Shown here: positions 18,662 to 26,586 of the stretch, in pieces
Numbering within the stretch: the stretch's first letter is position 1
Layout of the letters: every line of letters starts with the position of its first letter
DNA from: Sutcliffiella cohnii
Lineage (GTDB): Bacteria; Bacillota; Bacilli; Bacillales; Bacillaceae_I
Direction of reading: 5' to 3'
Assembly: GCF_002250055.1 (NCBI RefSeq)
Contig: NZ_CP018866.1
Span: forward strand, 16,001-80,000
Length of the DNA stretch: 64,000 bases
Made by a program: the position numbers and the translations under genes
The notes under the pieces: generated by a model
What the model saw: the letters and a program-made list of their open reading frames with translations, nothing else
What the model was told of the DNA's origin: nothing
Databases searched by the model: none

Positions 18662-20187
18662 GAGCAATTGTTAGTGTTTCCAACAAAGAAGGGATCGTTC
18701 CATTTGTACAACAATTAGTCGAGCTAGGAGTAGAAGTTATATCGACAGGTGGTACAAAAAAAGTATTACAAGAAAATGGTGTAAATGTTATTAGCATTTC
18801 TGAAGTTACGGGATTCCCTGAAATATTAGATGGGCGAGTTAAAACATTACATCCGAATATACATGGCGGTTTGTTAGCGAGAAGAGCGGACGAGAACCAT
18901 CAACAACAGCTTAATGAGCATAACATTACACCGATTGATATCGTAGTTGTCAACTTATATCCATTTAAAGAAACAATCGCAAAAGAAGGAACAACATTCG
19001 AGGATGCTATTGAAAACATCGATATTGGTGGTCCAACGATGCTACGCGCTTCAGCAAAAAATCATGAAAGTGTAACTGTTGTAGTAGATCCGACAGACTA
19101 TGAAACAGTATTAGGTGAACTAAAAGAAAACGGCAGCGTTAACAAGGAAACGCGTCAAAGATTAGCAGCAAAAGTTTTCCGTCATACAGCAGCCTATGAC
19201 GCGATGATTTCAAATTATTTAACAGAAAGTGTAAACGAAACATTTCCAGAATCCTTTACAGTAACGTATGAGAAAAAACAAGATTTACGATATGGAGAAA
19301 ATCCACATCAAAAAGCAGCTTTTTATGAAGCACCATTACGTGCAGATAATTCCATTGCTTCCGCAACACAGCTTCATGGTAAAGAGCTTTCGTACAACAA
19401 TATTAATGACGCTGAAGCTGCACTTCAAATTATTAAAGATTTTACGGAGCCAGCAGTAGTAGCGGTAAAGCATATGAATCCTTGTGGAGTTGGTGTAGGA
19501 GTAACTACTTATGAGGCGTTTGTAAGAGCGTATGAGGCAGACCCTGTTTCAATTTTTGGTGGAATCGTTGCGTTCAACACAGAAGTAGACGAGGAAACAG
19601 CACAACGTTTACATGAAATATTTTTAGAAATCATCATTGCGCCTTCGTTTACGGAAGAAGCGGAACAAATTTTAACGAAAAAGAAAAATATACGCTTGTT
19701 AACACTACCTATCGAAACGGAGACAGCAATTGAAACGCGATTTACTTCCGTTCGTGGTGGATTACTAGTACAAGATGAAGATACGTACACGTTAGAAGAT
19801 GCAACTATTTCTATTCCGACAAAACGTCAGCCGACGGATGCAGAGTGGCAAGACTTAAAATTAGCTTGGCAAGTAGTAAAGCATGTGAAATCCAATGCAA
19901 TTGTGCTAGCAAAAGATAAACGCACAGTAGGAATTGGTGCAGGGCAAATGAACCGTGTTGGTGCAGCTAATATTGCTTTACATCAAGCTGGAAAATTAGC
20001 TGAAGGTTCCGCACTAGGATCAGATGCATTCTTCCCAATGGATGATACGGTAGAGGCAGCGGCAAAGGCAGGTGTAACAGCTATTATTCAACCTGGTGGT
20101 TCGATTCGTGATGAAGATTCGATTAAAAAAGCAGACGAATACGGAATTGCGATGGTGTTAACTGGAGTACGTCATTTTAAACATTAA
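18658..20187 (+). CDS. purH: bifunctional AICAR transformylase/IMP cyclohydrolase PurH
   Basis: 509 residues. The N-terminal MGS-like IMP cyclohydrolase domain (about 1-145) has [15 protein letters not shown] and [17 protein letters not shown] loops and HPNIHGG. The C-terminal transformylase has the catalytic [11 protein letters not shown] near 265 and [15 protein letters not shown] near 420. It carries out the last two steps to IMP. It starts at ATG 18658, overlapping purN by four bases, with GAGAGGAGTTTAACGAAA upstream. Confidence 0.97.
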   Translation: MRAIVSVSNKEGIVPFVQQLVELGVEVISTGGTKKVLQENGVNVISISEVTGFPEILDGRVKTLHPNIHGGLLARRADENHQQQLNEHNITPIDIVVVNLYPFKETIAKEGTTFEDAIENIDIGGPTMLRASAKNHESVTVVVDPTDYETVLGELKENGSVNKETRQRLAAKVFRHTAAYDAMISNYLTESVNETFPESFTVTYEKKQDLRYGENPHQKAAFYEAPLRADNSIASATQLHGKELSYNNINDAEAALQIIKDFTEPAVVAVKHMNPCGVGVGVTTYEAFVRAYEADPVSIFGGIVAFNTEVDEETAQRLHEIFLEIIIAPSFTEEAEQILTKKKNIRLLTLPIETETAIETRFTSVRGGLLVQDEDTYTLEDATISIPTKRQPTDAEWQDLKLAWQVVKHVKSNAIVLAKDKRTVGIGAGQMNRVGAANIALHQAGKLAEGSALGSDAFFPMDDTVEAAAKAGVTAIIQPGGSIRDEDSIKKADEYGIAMVLTGVRHFKH

Positions 20188-20220
20188 TTATTTTAAAATA
20201 CTAATTGGGGGTTGCCTGAA

Positions 20221-21483
20221 ATGAAAGTACTTGTCATTGGTAAAGGTGGTCGTGAACACGCCATTGCATGGAAACTGTCGGAAAGTCCATCAGTAACTCG
20301 GTTATTTGTTGCCCCTGGTAACGTCGGTATGAGAGAAATAGCTACATGTGTCCCGATTGATGAAATGGACATCAACGCACTTGTTAATTTTGCCAAAGAA
20401 GAACGTATTGATCTAACAATTGTTGGTCCTGAGGCGCCACTATTAGCTGGTGTAGTAGATGCATTTCAAAAAGAGGATTTACGAGTATTCGGCCCAACTA
20501 AGGAAGCTGCTTTTATTGAAGGAAGTAAAAGCTATGCGAAATATATAATGGAAAAGTACGATATCCCGACTGCAATATCGGCAACTTTCGAAAATGCTTC
20601 AGATGCCATTAATTATATTGAAAAACATGGTGCACCAATCGTCATTAAGGCGAATGGACTTGCTGCTGGTAAAGGAGTAGTAGTGGCGATGACGAAGGAA
20701 GAGGCATTAGCGGCTGTCCATGAAATGATGGTAGAGTCAAAATTCGGGGAAGCAAGTAGTCAAGTAGTCATTGAAGAGTATTTGGAAGGTGAAGAATTTT
20801 CATTAATGGCTTTCGTTAATGGAGAGGCTGTTTACCCGATGGTTATAGCGCAAGACCATAAACGTGCTTTTGACGGAGATCAAGGACCTAACACTGGTGG
20901 AATGGGTGCATATTCGCCAGTTCCTCAAATAGCTGAAAATGTTGTAAAAGAATCAATAAAAACTGTACTATATCCTACTGCATCTGGACTCGTAAAAGAG
21001 GGAAGAAGCTTTTGTGGAATTTTATATGCAGGATTAATGTTAACGAAAGATGGTCCGAAAGTGATTGAATTTAATGCACGATTCGGTGACCCAGAAACGC
21101 AAGTTGTTTTACCTAGATTGGAAAATGATTTAGCAGAAGTTGTTGTAGAAGTGCTAGATAAAAAGGAAATGGAATTAAAATGGTCCGATAAACATGTTCT
21201 AGGGGTAGTCATGGCAGCGAAAGGCTATCCAGATGCGTACGAAAAAGGACATGAAATTAATGGGTTATCCAATGTCGAAGGATACGTCTTTCACGCTGGT
21301 ACAGCAGAAATAGAGGGGAAAACAGTCACAAATGGTGGAAGAGTACTCCTCGTTGCCGCTGAAGGGGAAGAGTTAGTGAAAGCGCAGCAAAAAGCATACG
21401 AACAACTGGAAAAAGTTCAATGTGATAACCTGTTCAATCGAACTGATATCGGTAATAAAGCTATTCAACACGCTTTTTCTTAA
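20221..21483 (+). CDS. purD: phosphoribosylamine-glycine ligase PurD
   Basis: 420 residues, ATP-grasp GAR synthetase. It starts MKVLVIGKGGREHAIAWKL, with the glycine-rich loop; GPEAPLLAGVVDAF lies near 75, KANGLAAGKGVVVA near 145 and EFNARFGDPETQVVLPRL near 285, the metal-binding part. The start at ATG 20221 sits nine bases after GGGGG; a TTG nine bases upstream is less likely. It is the last pur gene, and its 3' end is antisense to the small gene at 21461-21562. Confidence 0.97.
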   Translation: MKVLVIGKGGREHAIAWKLSESPSVTRLFVAPGNVGMREIATCVPIDEMDINALVNFAKEERIDLTIVGPEAPLLAGVVDAFQKEDLRVFGPTKEAAFIEGSKSYAKYIMEKYDIPTAISATFENASDAINYIEKHGAPIVIKANGLAAGKGVVVAMTKEEALAAVHEMMVESKFGEASSQVVIEEYLEGEEFSLMAFVNGEAVYPMVIAQDHKRAFDGDQGPNTGGMGAYSPVPQIAENVVKESIKTVLYPTASGLVKEGRSFCGILYAGLMLTKDGPKVIEFNARFGDPETQVVLPRLENDLAEVVVEVLDKKEMELKWSDKHVLGVVMAAKGYPDAYEKGHEINGLSNVEGYVFHAGTAEIEGKTVTNGGRVLLVAAEGEELVKAQQKAYEQLEKVQCDNLFNRTDIGNKAIQHAFS

Positions 21484-21562
21484 TAAAAATATATAAAAGA
21501 GCAACAATACCACCAATTGCTGTAGCTAAAACAAATGACATGTCTGTTAAATATTCAACCAT
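21461..21562 (-). CDS. 33-residue single-helix membrane protein
   Basis: The minus-strand ATG at 21562 follows AAGGATGTGATTTT and opens 33 codons: MVEYLTDMSFV, then a hydrophobic stretch with LATAIGGIVALLYIFI, and the basic tail KKKRVE. This looks like a small single-pass protein with a cytoplasmic basic end. Its last 23 bases overlap the purD 3' end in antisense. No function is recognised; composition and ribosome site make it probable. Confidence 0.6.
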   Translation of the reverse strand: MVEYLTDMSFVLATAIGGIVALLYIFIKKKRVE

Positions 21563-21591
21563 AAAATCACATCCTTATTATTAATTGATTT

Positions 21592-21624
21592 AAGAGGAGC
21601 TTTAAAGCTCCTCTTTTCTTTACT
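21592..21624 (+). terminator. terminator of the pur operon
   Basis: AAGAGGAGC (21592-21600) pairs perfectly with GCTCCTCTT (21607-21615), loop TTTAAA, then TTCTTTACT on the plus strand. On the minus strand the tail is weaker, so genes reading leftwards may pass through it into the small gene at 21461-21562. Confidence 0.8.
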
Positions 21625-21916
21625 ACGAAGGATTATAAGCTTCGCCTTCGTCTGTATCATAGTCAACAGCTACATCGAAATCATCATCTTCGTAATCATA
21701 TTCATAGTCATAATCGTCCTGGTAACGATCATAAAGGGCTGTTAATGGGCAGTAACGTAAAATTCCTTCTCCGATTTTCATCGCAGCTAAAAAGGCTACA
21801 ACTAAATATGAATCACGGAAAGGTCTTTTTACTAATTTACTTGTTACCCATGCTAGTACAGTGAATCCGCAAGTAATACGGATTAAAGCATTAATGATTC
21901 CGATATTCGGTCGCAA
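21623..21916 (-). CDS. DUF2892 family membrane protein
   Basis: 97 residues. It starts RPNIGIINALIRITCGFTVLA, the usual opening of the DUF2892 (YgaP-membrane-domain-like) family, with two hydrophobic segments (about 8-27 and 36-52), then ILRYCPLTALYDRYQ and a strongly acidic tail of Asp, Glu and Tyr. The start is a TTG at 21916 with AAAAGGAGAGA upstream. Function unknown. The acidic C-terminus (about 30 residues) is an unusual extension. Confidence 0.8.
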   Translation of the reverse strand: MRPNIGIINALIRITCGFTVLAWVTSKLVKRPFRDSYLVVAFLAAMKIGEGILRYCPLTALYDRYQDDYDYEYDYEDDDFDVAVDYDTDEGEAYNPS

Positions 21917-22008
21917 AACAATCTCTCCTTTTTGTTAAAAAATTTAGAAAAATGCTTATTCTATAATGCGAAAGGCAATAGAATATGGTACGATTAGGAA
22001 AAGTGGTT

Positions 22009-22054
22009 ATATTACAATAATTTTGTACATAACATGTACTTTACACTGTAATAT
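22009..22054. promoter_or_regulatory. nested inverted repeats upstream of yerA
   Basis: The outer arms ATATTACA (22009-22016) and TGTAATAT (22047-22054) enclose a second perfect inverted repeat GTACAT-AAC-ATGTAC (22025-22039). A TTGTAC -35-like element overlaps the inner repeat. The arrangement suggests a repressor or activator operator for yerA; the regulator is unknown. Confidence 0.5.
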
Positions 22055-22078
22055 ACCTTTAGTAAGTGAGGGGTCAGC

Positions 22079-23824
22079 ATGGCTAATTTTCAATATAGAT
22101 GGAAAAGTAAAAAACTACGTGAACATGTTTCTGTCATAAATGGCGATATACCGCCTACAATTGTTCTTCAAAACGCTACATATTTAAATGTGCATGTTAA
22201 CGCGTGGTTAAAGGCAAATATATGGGTTTATGAAGATCGAATTGTATATGTAGGTGATGAGCTTCCTTCCGAAACGAAAGGAACGGAAATAGTCGACTGT
22301 TCTTCATTTTTTATCGTTCCTGGATATATCGAACCGCATGTGCACCCATTTCAGTTATATAATCCCCATTCTTTTGCACAATATGCATCTCAATCTGGAA
22401 CAACTACAATTGTAAATGATAATTTAATGCTAGCTTTACATTTGACAAAAAAGAAAGCGTTTACTTTTTTGGATGAAATGAAAAAAAGCCCTGTTACAAT
22501 GTACTGGTGGTGCCGGTTTGATGCACAAACAGAAATTCGAAATGAAGAAGAGGTTTTTACAACAAGTAATATAAAAAGCTGGCTAGATCATGAAACGGTT
22601 ATACAAGGTGGAGAACTAACATGTTGGCCGAAAGTAGTAGCGGGAGATGACATTATTCTTCATTGGATGCAAGAAGCGAAAAGAAGAAATAAGCCGATTG
22701 AAGGGCATTTGCCAGGTGCATCAGAAAAAACATTAGTAAAAATGAAGTTACTTGGGGTAGATAGTGACCATGAAGCGATGACCGGAAGTGATGTGAAAAA
22801 ACGAATATTACAAGGGTACACAACACCGTTAAGGTACTCCTCTATTCGCCCGGATTTACCAACTATTTTAGAAGAGTTGGAGCAATCGGACTTTCATTAC
22901 TACGATCAGGCGTTTTTTACGACAGATGGTTCACCGCCGAGCTTTTACCAAGGTGGAATTATTAATCGATTAATTGCAATCGCTTTAGAGCAAGGGATAG
23001 ATCCTATCAATGCGTATAAAATGGCTTCGTTTAATGCGGCCAAACATTTTAAAGTGGAGCATATTCATGGAAGCGCTTCAACAGGACGCATTGCTAACTT
23101 AAATATTTTAACAGATATAAATAATCCAACTCCTATAGCAGTTTTGGCAAATGGAAAATGGGTCAAAAAAGAAGGAAAACTAGTAGAAAGTGCGTTTGCA
23201 CAAGTAAATTGGGATATGTTAGGTTTATCGAAGTTGAACCTAGATTGGGACTTATGTATGGATGATTTACAATTCTCTATGGCACTTGGATTATCAATGG
23301 TAAACGATGTAATATTAAAACCGTATTCTGTTCTAGTGGACGTATCAGGAGAAGAGCTAGCAATAGACGACGATCAGTCATTTTTAATGCTGATGGACCG
23401 CCATGGCAAGTGGAGAATAAATACGATTATTCAAGGTTTTGATAGAGGTATAGGTGGGTTAGTAAGTTCTTATTCTAATACTGGTGATATTGTTATTATC
23501 GGGAAGAATAAAAACGATATGATCGTAGCATTTAGTCGAATGAAAGAACTCGGCGGCGGAATGGTGCTCGTGGAAAACGGAGAAGTAATAACAGAAATTC
23601 CTCTACCGTTAGATGGTGTAATGTCCCAAAAGAATTTAGAAGAGCTTATAGTTGAAGAGGAAAATATGAGGTCTGAACTATTTGCAAGAGGTTATTCTTT
23701 TACTGATCCAATTTATACTTTACTATTTTTATCGTCCACTCATTTACCTTATATTCGTATTACACCAAGAGGAATCTACGATGTAATGAATAAAACAGTA
23801 CTTTTTCCGTCAATAATGCGTTAA
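22079..23824 (+). CDS. yerA: adenine deaminase-related amidohydrolase YerA
   Basis: 581 residues, amidohydrolase superfamily. The metal motif EPHVHPFQL (HxH) lies near residue 87, and GHLPGASEKT near 220 and FTTDGSPPSF near 280 hold further metal and catalytic residues; an adenine-deaminase C-terminal domain follows (from about 400, with GGLVSSYSNTGDIVIIG). B. subtilis YerA is almost the same size in the same place. Deamination of adenine to hypoxanthine is known for Ade; activity of this branch is uncertain. GTGAGGGGTCAGC precedes the ATG. Confidence 0.88.
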   Translation: MANFQYRWKSKKLREHVSVINGDIPPTIVLQNATYLNVHVNAWLKANIWVYEDRIVYVGDELPSETKGTEIVDCSSFFIVPGYIEPHVHPFQLYNPHSFAQYASQSGTTTIVNDNLMLALHLTKKKAFTFLDEMKKSPVTMYWWCRFDAQTEIRNEEEVFTTSNIKSWLDHETVIQGGELTCWPKVVAGDDIILHWMQEAKRRNKPIEGHLPGASEKTLVKMKLLGVDSDHEAMTGSDVKKRILQGYTTPLRYSSIRPDLPTILEELEQSDFHYYDQAFFTTDGSPPSFYQGGIINRLIAIALEQGIDPINAYKMASFNAAKHFKVEHIHGSASTGRIANLNILTDINNPTPIAVLANGKWVKKEGKLVESAFAQVNWDMLGLSKLNLDWDLCMDDLQFSMALGLSMVNDVILKPYSVLVDVSGEELAIDDDQSFLMLMDRHGKWRINTIIQGFDRGIGGLVSSYSNTGDIVIIGKNKNDMIVAFSRMKELGGGMVLVENGEVITEIPLPLDGVMSQKNLEELIVEEENMRSELFARGYSFTDPIYTLLFLSSTHLPYIRITPRGIYDVMNKTVLFPSIMR

Positions 23825-23861
23825 AATGTTAAAGTGAGAAAAAGGAAAAGGTGTGTTCGTT

Positions 23862-24887
23862 GTGATAAAAAAATTATGCTTACTAGTTTCGGCTTTTCTA
23901 TTCATTTTAGTTGGTTGTGAATCGAAGGAAGTAGTTCAAGAAGAACCACCAGTACAAAACATAGAAGAGCCGAAGGAAGAGATAGTGGAGGAATCTGAAA
24001 CAATCGGAATTCCAGCGCCATTAACTGGAGTTGGATATGAAGAAGTAAAAAATGATCGACCGATTGCGGTTATCATTAATAATGACATTAAAGCAAGGCC
24101 ACAATCTGGATTGCATAAAGCGGATATTGTATACGAAGTACTTGCCGAAGGGGATATTACTCGTCTAATAGCAATATATCAAAGTGAGATGCCCGAAGTA
24201 GTAGGCCCGGTTCGTAGTGCAAGAGATTATTTCATTGATTTAGCCAACGGGTACCAATCATTGTTCGTCTTTCACGGATGGAGTCCAGCTGCTAAAGAAA
24301 GAATTGAAGCAGGAGCAATTGATGGCATTAACGGATTATTTTATGATGGTTCATTATTCAAACGTGCTAGTTTCAGAAAAGCGCCTCATAATTCCTATAT
24401 TACGTATGACAATATTAAAAAAGGTGCCGATCAATTGCATTTTAATATAGAAAAAGAGATTACACCTCTTTCCTTTACTGGAAGTGATAGTGTTACAGGT
24501 GAAGAAACAGCACAAGTGAAAATTGACTATTCTTCTAGACAAGCAACACATGTTGAATATATATTTAATACGGAAAAACAACATTACGTTAGGTATAGTG
24601 GTGGAGAAAAAACGACCGATTTAGAAACGCTCGAAGACATCGTTGCACACAACATATTTATTGTGGAGGCAAGTCATGCTGTTATTGATGATAAAGGACG
24701 AAGAGACATTGACTTATCCTCTGGCGGTAAAGCGGTTTTAGTGCAAGCGGGTGTCCGTAATGAAGTAGAATGGAAAGCGGTAGAAGGTCGTATTATTCCA
24801 TTTACTAATGATCAACCAATAAGTTTCGTTCCTGGTAAAACGTGGATTAATATTGTCCCGTCGCTAGGTGCTGTTCATTTTGAATAG
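23862..24887 (+). CDS. yerB: DUF3048 lipoprotein YerB
   Basis: About 341 residues. The signal peptide IKKLCLLVSAFLFILVGC ends in a lipobox with the lipidated cysteine, followed by an acidic linker rich in Glu and Pro. The DUF3048 domain follows, with RPIAVIINNDIKARPQSGL and DIVYEVLAEGDITRLIA, then GPVRSARDYF. The start taken is GTG 23862, eight bases after AAAAGGTG; a GTG at 23853 is also in frame. Membrane-anchored on the outside; function unknown. yerC follows with a spacing of 15 bases. Confidence 0.88.
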   Translation: MIKKLCLLVSAFLFILVGCESKEVVQEEPPVQNIEEPKEEIVEESETIGIPAPLTGVGYEEVKNDRPIAVIINNDIKARPQSGLHKADIVYEVLAEGDITRLIAIYQSEMPEVVGPVRSARDYFIDLANGYQSLFVFHGWSPAAKERIEAGAIDGINGLFYDGSLFKRASFRKAPHNSYITYDNIKKGADQLHFNIEKEITPLSFTGSDSVTGEETAQVKIDYSSRQATHVEYIFNTEKQHYVRYSGGEKTTDLETLEDIVAHNIFIVEASHAVIDDKGRRDIDLSSGGKAVLVQAGVRNEVEWKAVEGRIIPFTNDQPISFVPGKTWINIVPSLGAVHFE

Positions 24888-24902
24888 AAGGAGTAAATGA
24901 AA

Positions 24903-25208
24903 ATGCAAATAAATAAATTGCGTGGTAAAGAGTTAGATCAACTATTTGAATCCATTTTGACGTTAAAAGATAAAGAGGAATGCTATCGTTTCTTTGATGA
25001 TTTATGTACAGTGAACGAAATACAATCGTTAGCACAGCGTATGGAAGTAGCGAGAATGCTCCGAGAAGGGTTTACGTATCATAAAATTGAAACAGAAACA
25101 GGTGCAAGTACTGCAACTATTTCTCGTGTAAAACGTTGCTTAAACTATGGCAATGACGCTTACGAAATGGCGTTAGAGAGATTGTATGGAGATAAAGCAG
25201 AAAAGTAA
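24903..25208 (+). CDS. yerC: TrpR-like regulator YerC (YerC/YecD family)
   Basis: 101 residues. It starts MQINKLRGKELDQLFESI as in B. subtilis YerC. The helix-turn-helix is HKIETETGASTATISRVKRC near 60-80, and NEIQSLAQRMEVARML precedes it. It belongs to the TrpR superfamily fold, probably a DNA-binding dimer; its effector is unknown. ATG 24903 is chosen because AAGGAG sits nine bases upstream; the ATG six bases earlier is too close. It shares an operon with yerB. Confidence 0.92.
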   Translation: MQINKLRGKELDQLFESILTLKDKEECYRFFDDLCTVNEIQSLAQRMEVARMLREGFTYHKIETETGASTATISRVKRCLNYGNDAYEMALERLYGDKAEK

Positions 25209-25211
25209 ATG

Positions 25212-25256
25212 AAAAAGAGCGTATTATCATAGGATGAATACGCTCTTTTTGTTTAT
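25212..25256. terminator. bidirectional terminator between yerC and a small convergent gene
   Basis: AAAAAGAGCGTATT (25212-25225) pairs perfectly with AATACGCTCTTTTT (25237-25250), giving T runs on both strands. It ends yerBC from the left and the 55-residue gene from the right. Confidence 0.9.
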
Positions 25257-25311
25257 ATATACTTACCTGTAGGAGTCGTACCCCCCATCTTACGGACCCA
25301 ATTCATTCACA

Positions 25312-25479
25312 TTATAGAAAATGGTTCATATCTCTTTGTTGCTTTGTTTTTAAATCGTCAACATCAGTTTCTGCTCTATTATGCATCCCTTTTCGCTTTC
25401 GCTTATTGGAATAGTCAACGATTGCACCAAAAACAAGTAGTGCGAGGAAACCTATTAGAAGCCAAGCCCATACTGGCAT
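25312..25479 (-). CDS. 55-residue single-helix membrane protein
   Basis: ATG at 25479 follows AGGAGGGATTAAGAT, an almost perfect ribosome site, and opens 55 codons. MPVWAWLLIGFLALLVFG forms a membrane helix; YSNKRKRKG gives a basic cytoplasmic boundary, and the rest is polar (DVDDLKTKQQRDMNHFL). It converges on yerC with a shared terminator. It was hidden because it is under 60 codons. Function unknown; I cannot name a family with certainty. Confidence 0.78.
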   Translation of the reverse strand: MPVWAWLLIGFLALLVFGAIVDYSNKRKRKGMHNRAETDVDDLKTKQQRDMNHFL

Positions 25480-25833
25480 ATCTTAATCCCTCCTATTCAC
25501 CGTTTTTGCTACGTATCTTTCTTTTACCCCATTCAAAAAAAACGAAACTTGGAATAGCGTTAATCCTTCATTCCTTTATTCCTTCATATTTATATGTATG
25601 GTGATAAGAAAGATGTAAACATTGAATTCCTATTTTGAAAATTGATTCAAATTCCTTATAAAAGGCTATGCGCATTCTTCTTTTGTTGAAGCTTATTGAA
25701 ATCTACTTAATTTAATAGAGAGAAAAACTAATAATTTGAGCAAACTTTTTCCATCGTTCCTTTATATCTTTTTAGTAGCTACTACATTTTGCTATAATGG
25801 AAAATGGAATTAAAAATGGAGGAAAAAATAGTT
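25480..25833 (+). promoter_or_regulatory. intergenic region with the pcrB promoter
   Basis: 354 bases without a supported gene. An extended -10 element TGCTATAAT ends at 25798, 35 bases before pcrB, with a weak TTTTAG -35 at 25770-25775. The rest is AT-rich and probably holds the promoter of the divergent 55-residue gene, not identified clearly. Confidence 0.5.
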
Positions 25834-26520
25834 ATGTACAATATACGTGAATGGCGACACGTTTTTAAATTAGATCCAAATAAAGAGATAGATGATGAAG
25901 CTTTATTGCAAGTTTGTGAATCAGGGACAGATGCTATTATGATCGGCGGTACTGACGGAGTCACGTTAGATAATGTGTTAGCGCTAATGAGCCGGGTTCG
26001 TAGATATTCCGTACCGTGTGTGTTAGAAGTATCAAATATAGAATCAGTCACACCTGGCTTTGATTATTATTTTATTCCAACCGTTTTAAATAGTAACAAT
26101 ACAGACTGGGTCGTTGGTCTTCATAAAGAGGCGACGAAAGAATATGGTCACATTATTAATTGGGATGAAATGATTACAGAAGGGTACGTCATTTTAAATA
26201 GTGATTGTAAAGCAGCGAAACTAACAGGGGCAAATACAAACTTAAACCTAGAAGATTGTATCGCTTATGCTACGCTTGCAGAAAAGATGTTTAACCTTCC
26301 GATATTTTATTTAGAATATAGTGGAACGTATGGAGATGTACAATTGGTCAAAAACGTAAAAGAAGCTCTTGAACATACACAGCTTTTTTACGGCGGAGGC
26401 ATTGATAGTGAAGAAAAATCTCGCAAAATGGCTGCATATGCAGATACAGTAGTAGTAGGAAATATAATATATCAAAATTTAAAAGAAGCACTAAAAACAG
26501 TAAAAGCAATAAAAGGTTGA
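25834..26520 (+). CDS. pcrB: heptaprenylglyceryl phosphate synthase PcrB
   Basis: 228 residues, a TIM-barrel homologue of archaeal geranylgeranylglyceryl phosphate synthase. It starts [19 protein letters not shown]. Substrate motifs are [14 protein letters not shown] near 40, [11 protein letters not shown] near 160 and [12 protein letters not shown] near 185 with phosphate-binding glycines. It couples heptaprenyl diphosphate to glycerol-1-phosphate. The start at ATG 25834 follows GGAGG with an 11-base gap; longer frames add residues not in the family. A T-rich weak hairpin separates it from pcrA. Confidence 0.95.
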   Translation: MYNIREWRHVFKLDPNKEIDDEALLQVCESGTDAIMIGGTDGVTLDNVLALMSRVRRYSVPCVLEVSNIESVTPGFDYYFIPTVLNSNNTDWVVGLHKEATKEYGHIINWDEMITEGYVILNSDCKAAKLTGANTNLNLEDCIAYATLAEKMFNLPIFYLEYSGTYGDVQLVKNVKEALEHTQLFYGGGIDSEEKSRKMAAYADTVVVGNIIYQNLKEALKTVKAIKG

Positions 26521-26556
26521 GGAAAAATGACCTTTTTTATAGTATGATATTAAAAG

Positions 26557-26570
26557 AGAACAAACGTTTG
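26557..26570. promoter_or_regulatory. candidate LexA (SOS) box upstream of pcrA
   Basis: AGAACAAACGTTTG fits the Bacillus SOS box pattern GAAC-N4-GTTC with one mismatch (GTTT). It lies 17 bases before the pcrA start, and a TAGTAT -10-like element is just upstream. From memory pcrA is listed among LexA targets in B. subtilis; this site itself is untested. Confidence 0.45.
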
Positions 26571-26586
26571 ATAGGGTGGTGGAAGT

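Noticed and set aside
25344..25604. 86-codon plus-strand frame
   Set aside because: It is antisense to the 55-residue gene at 25312-25479, which has the better ribosome site and composition.
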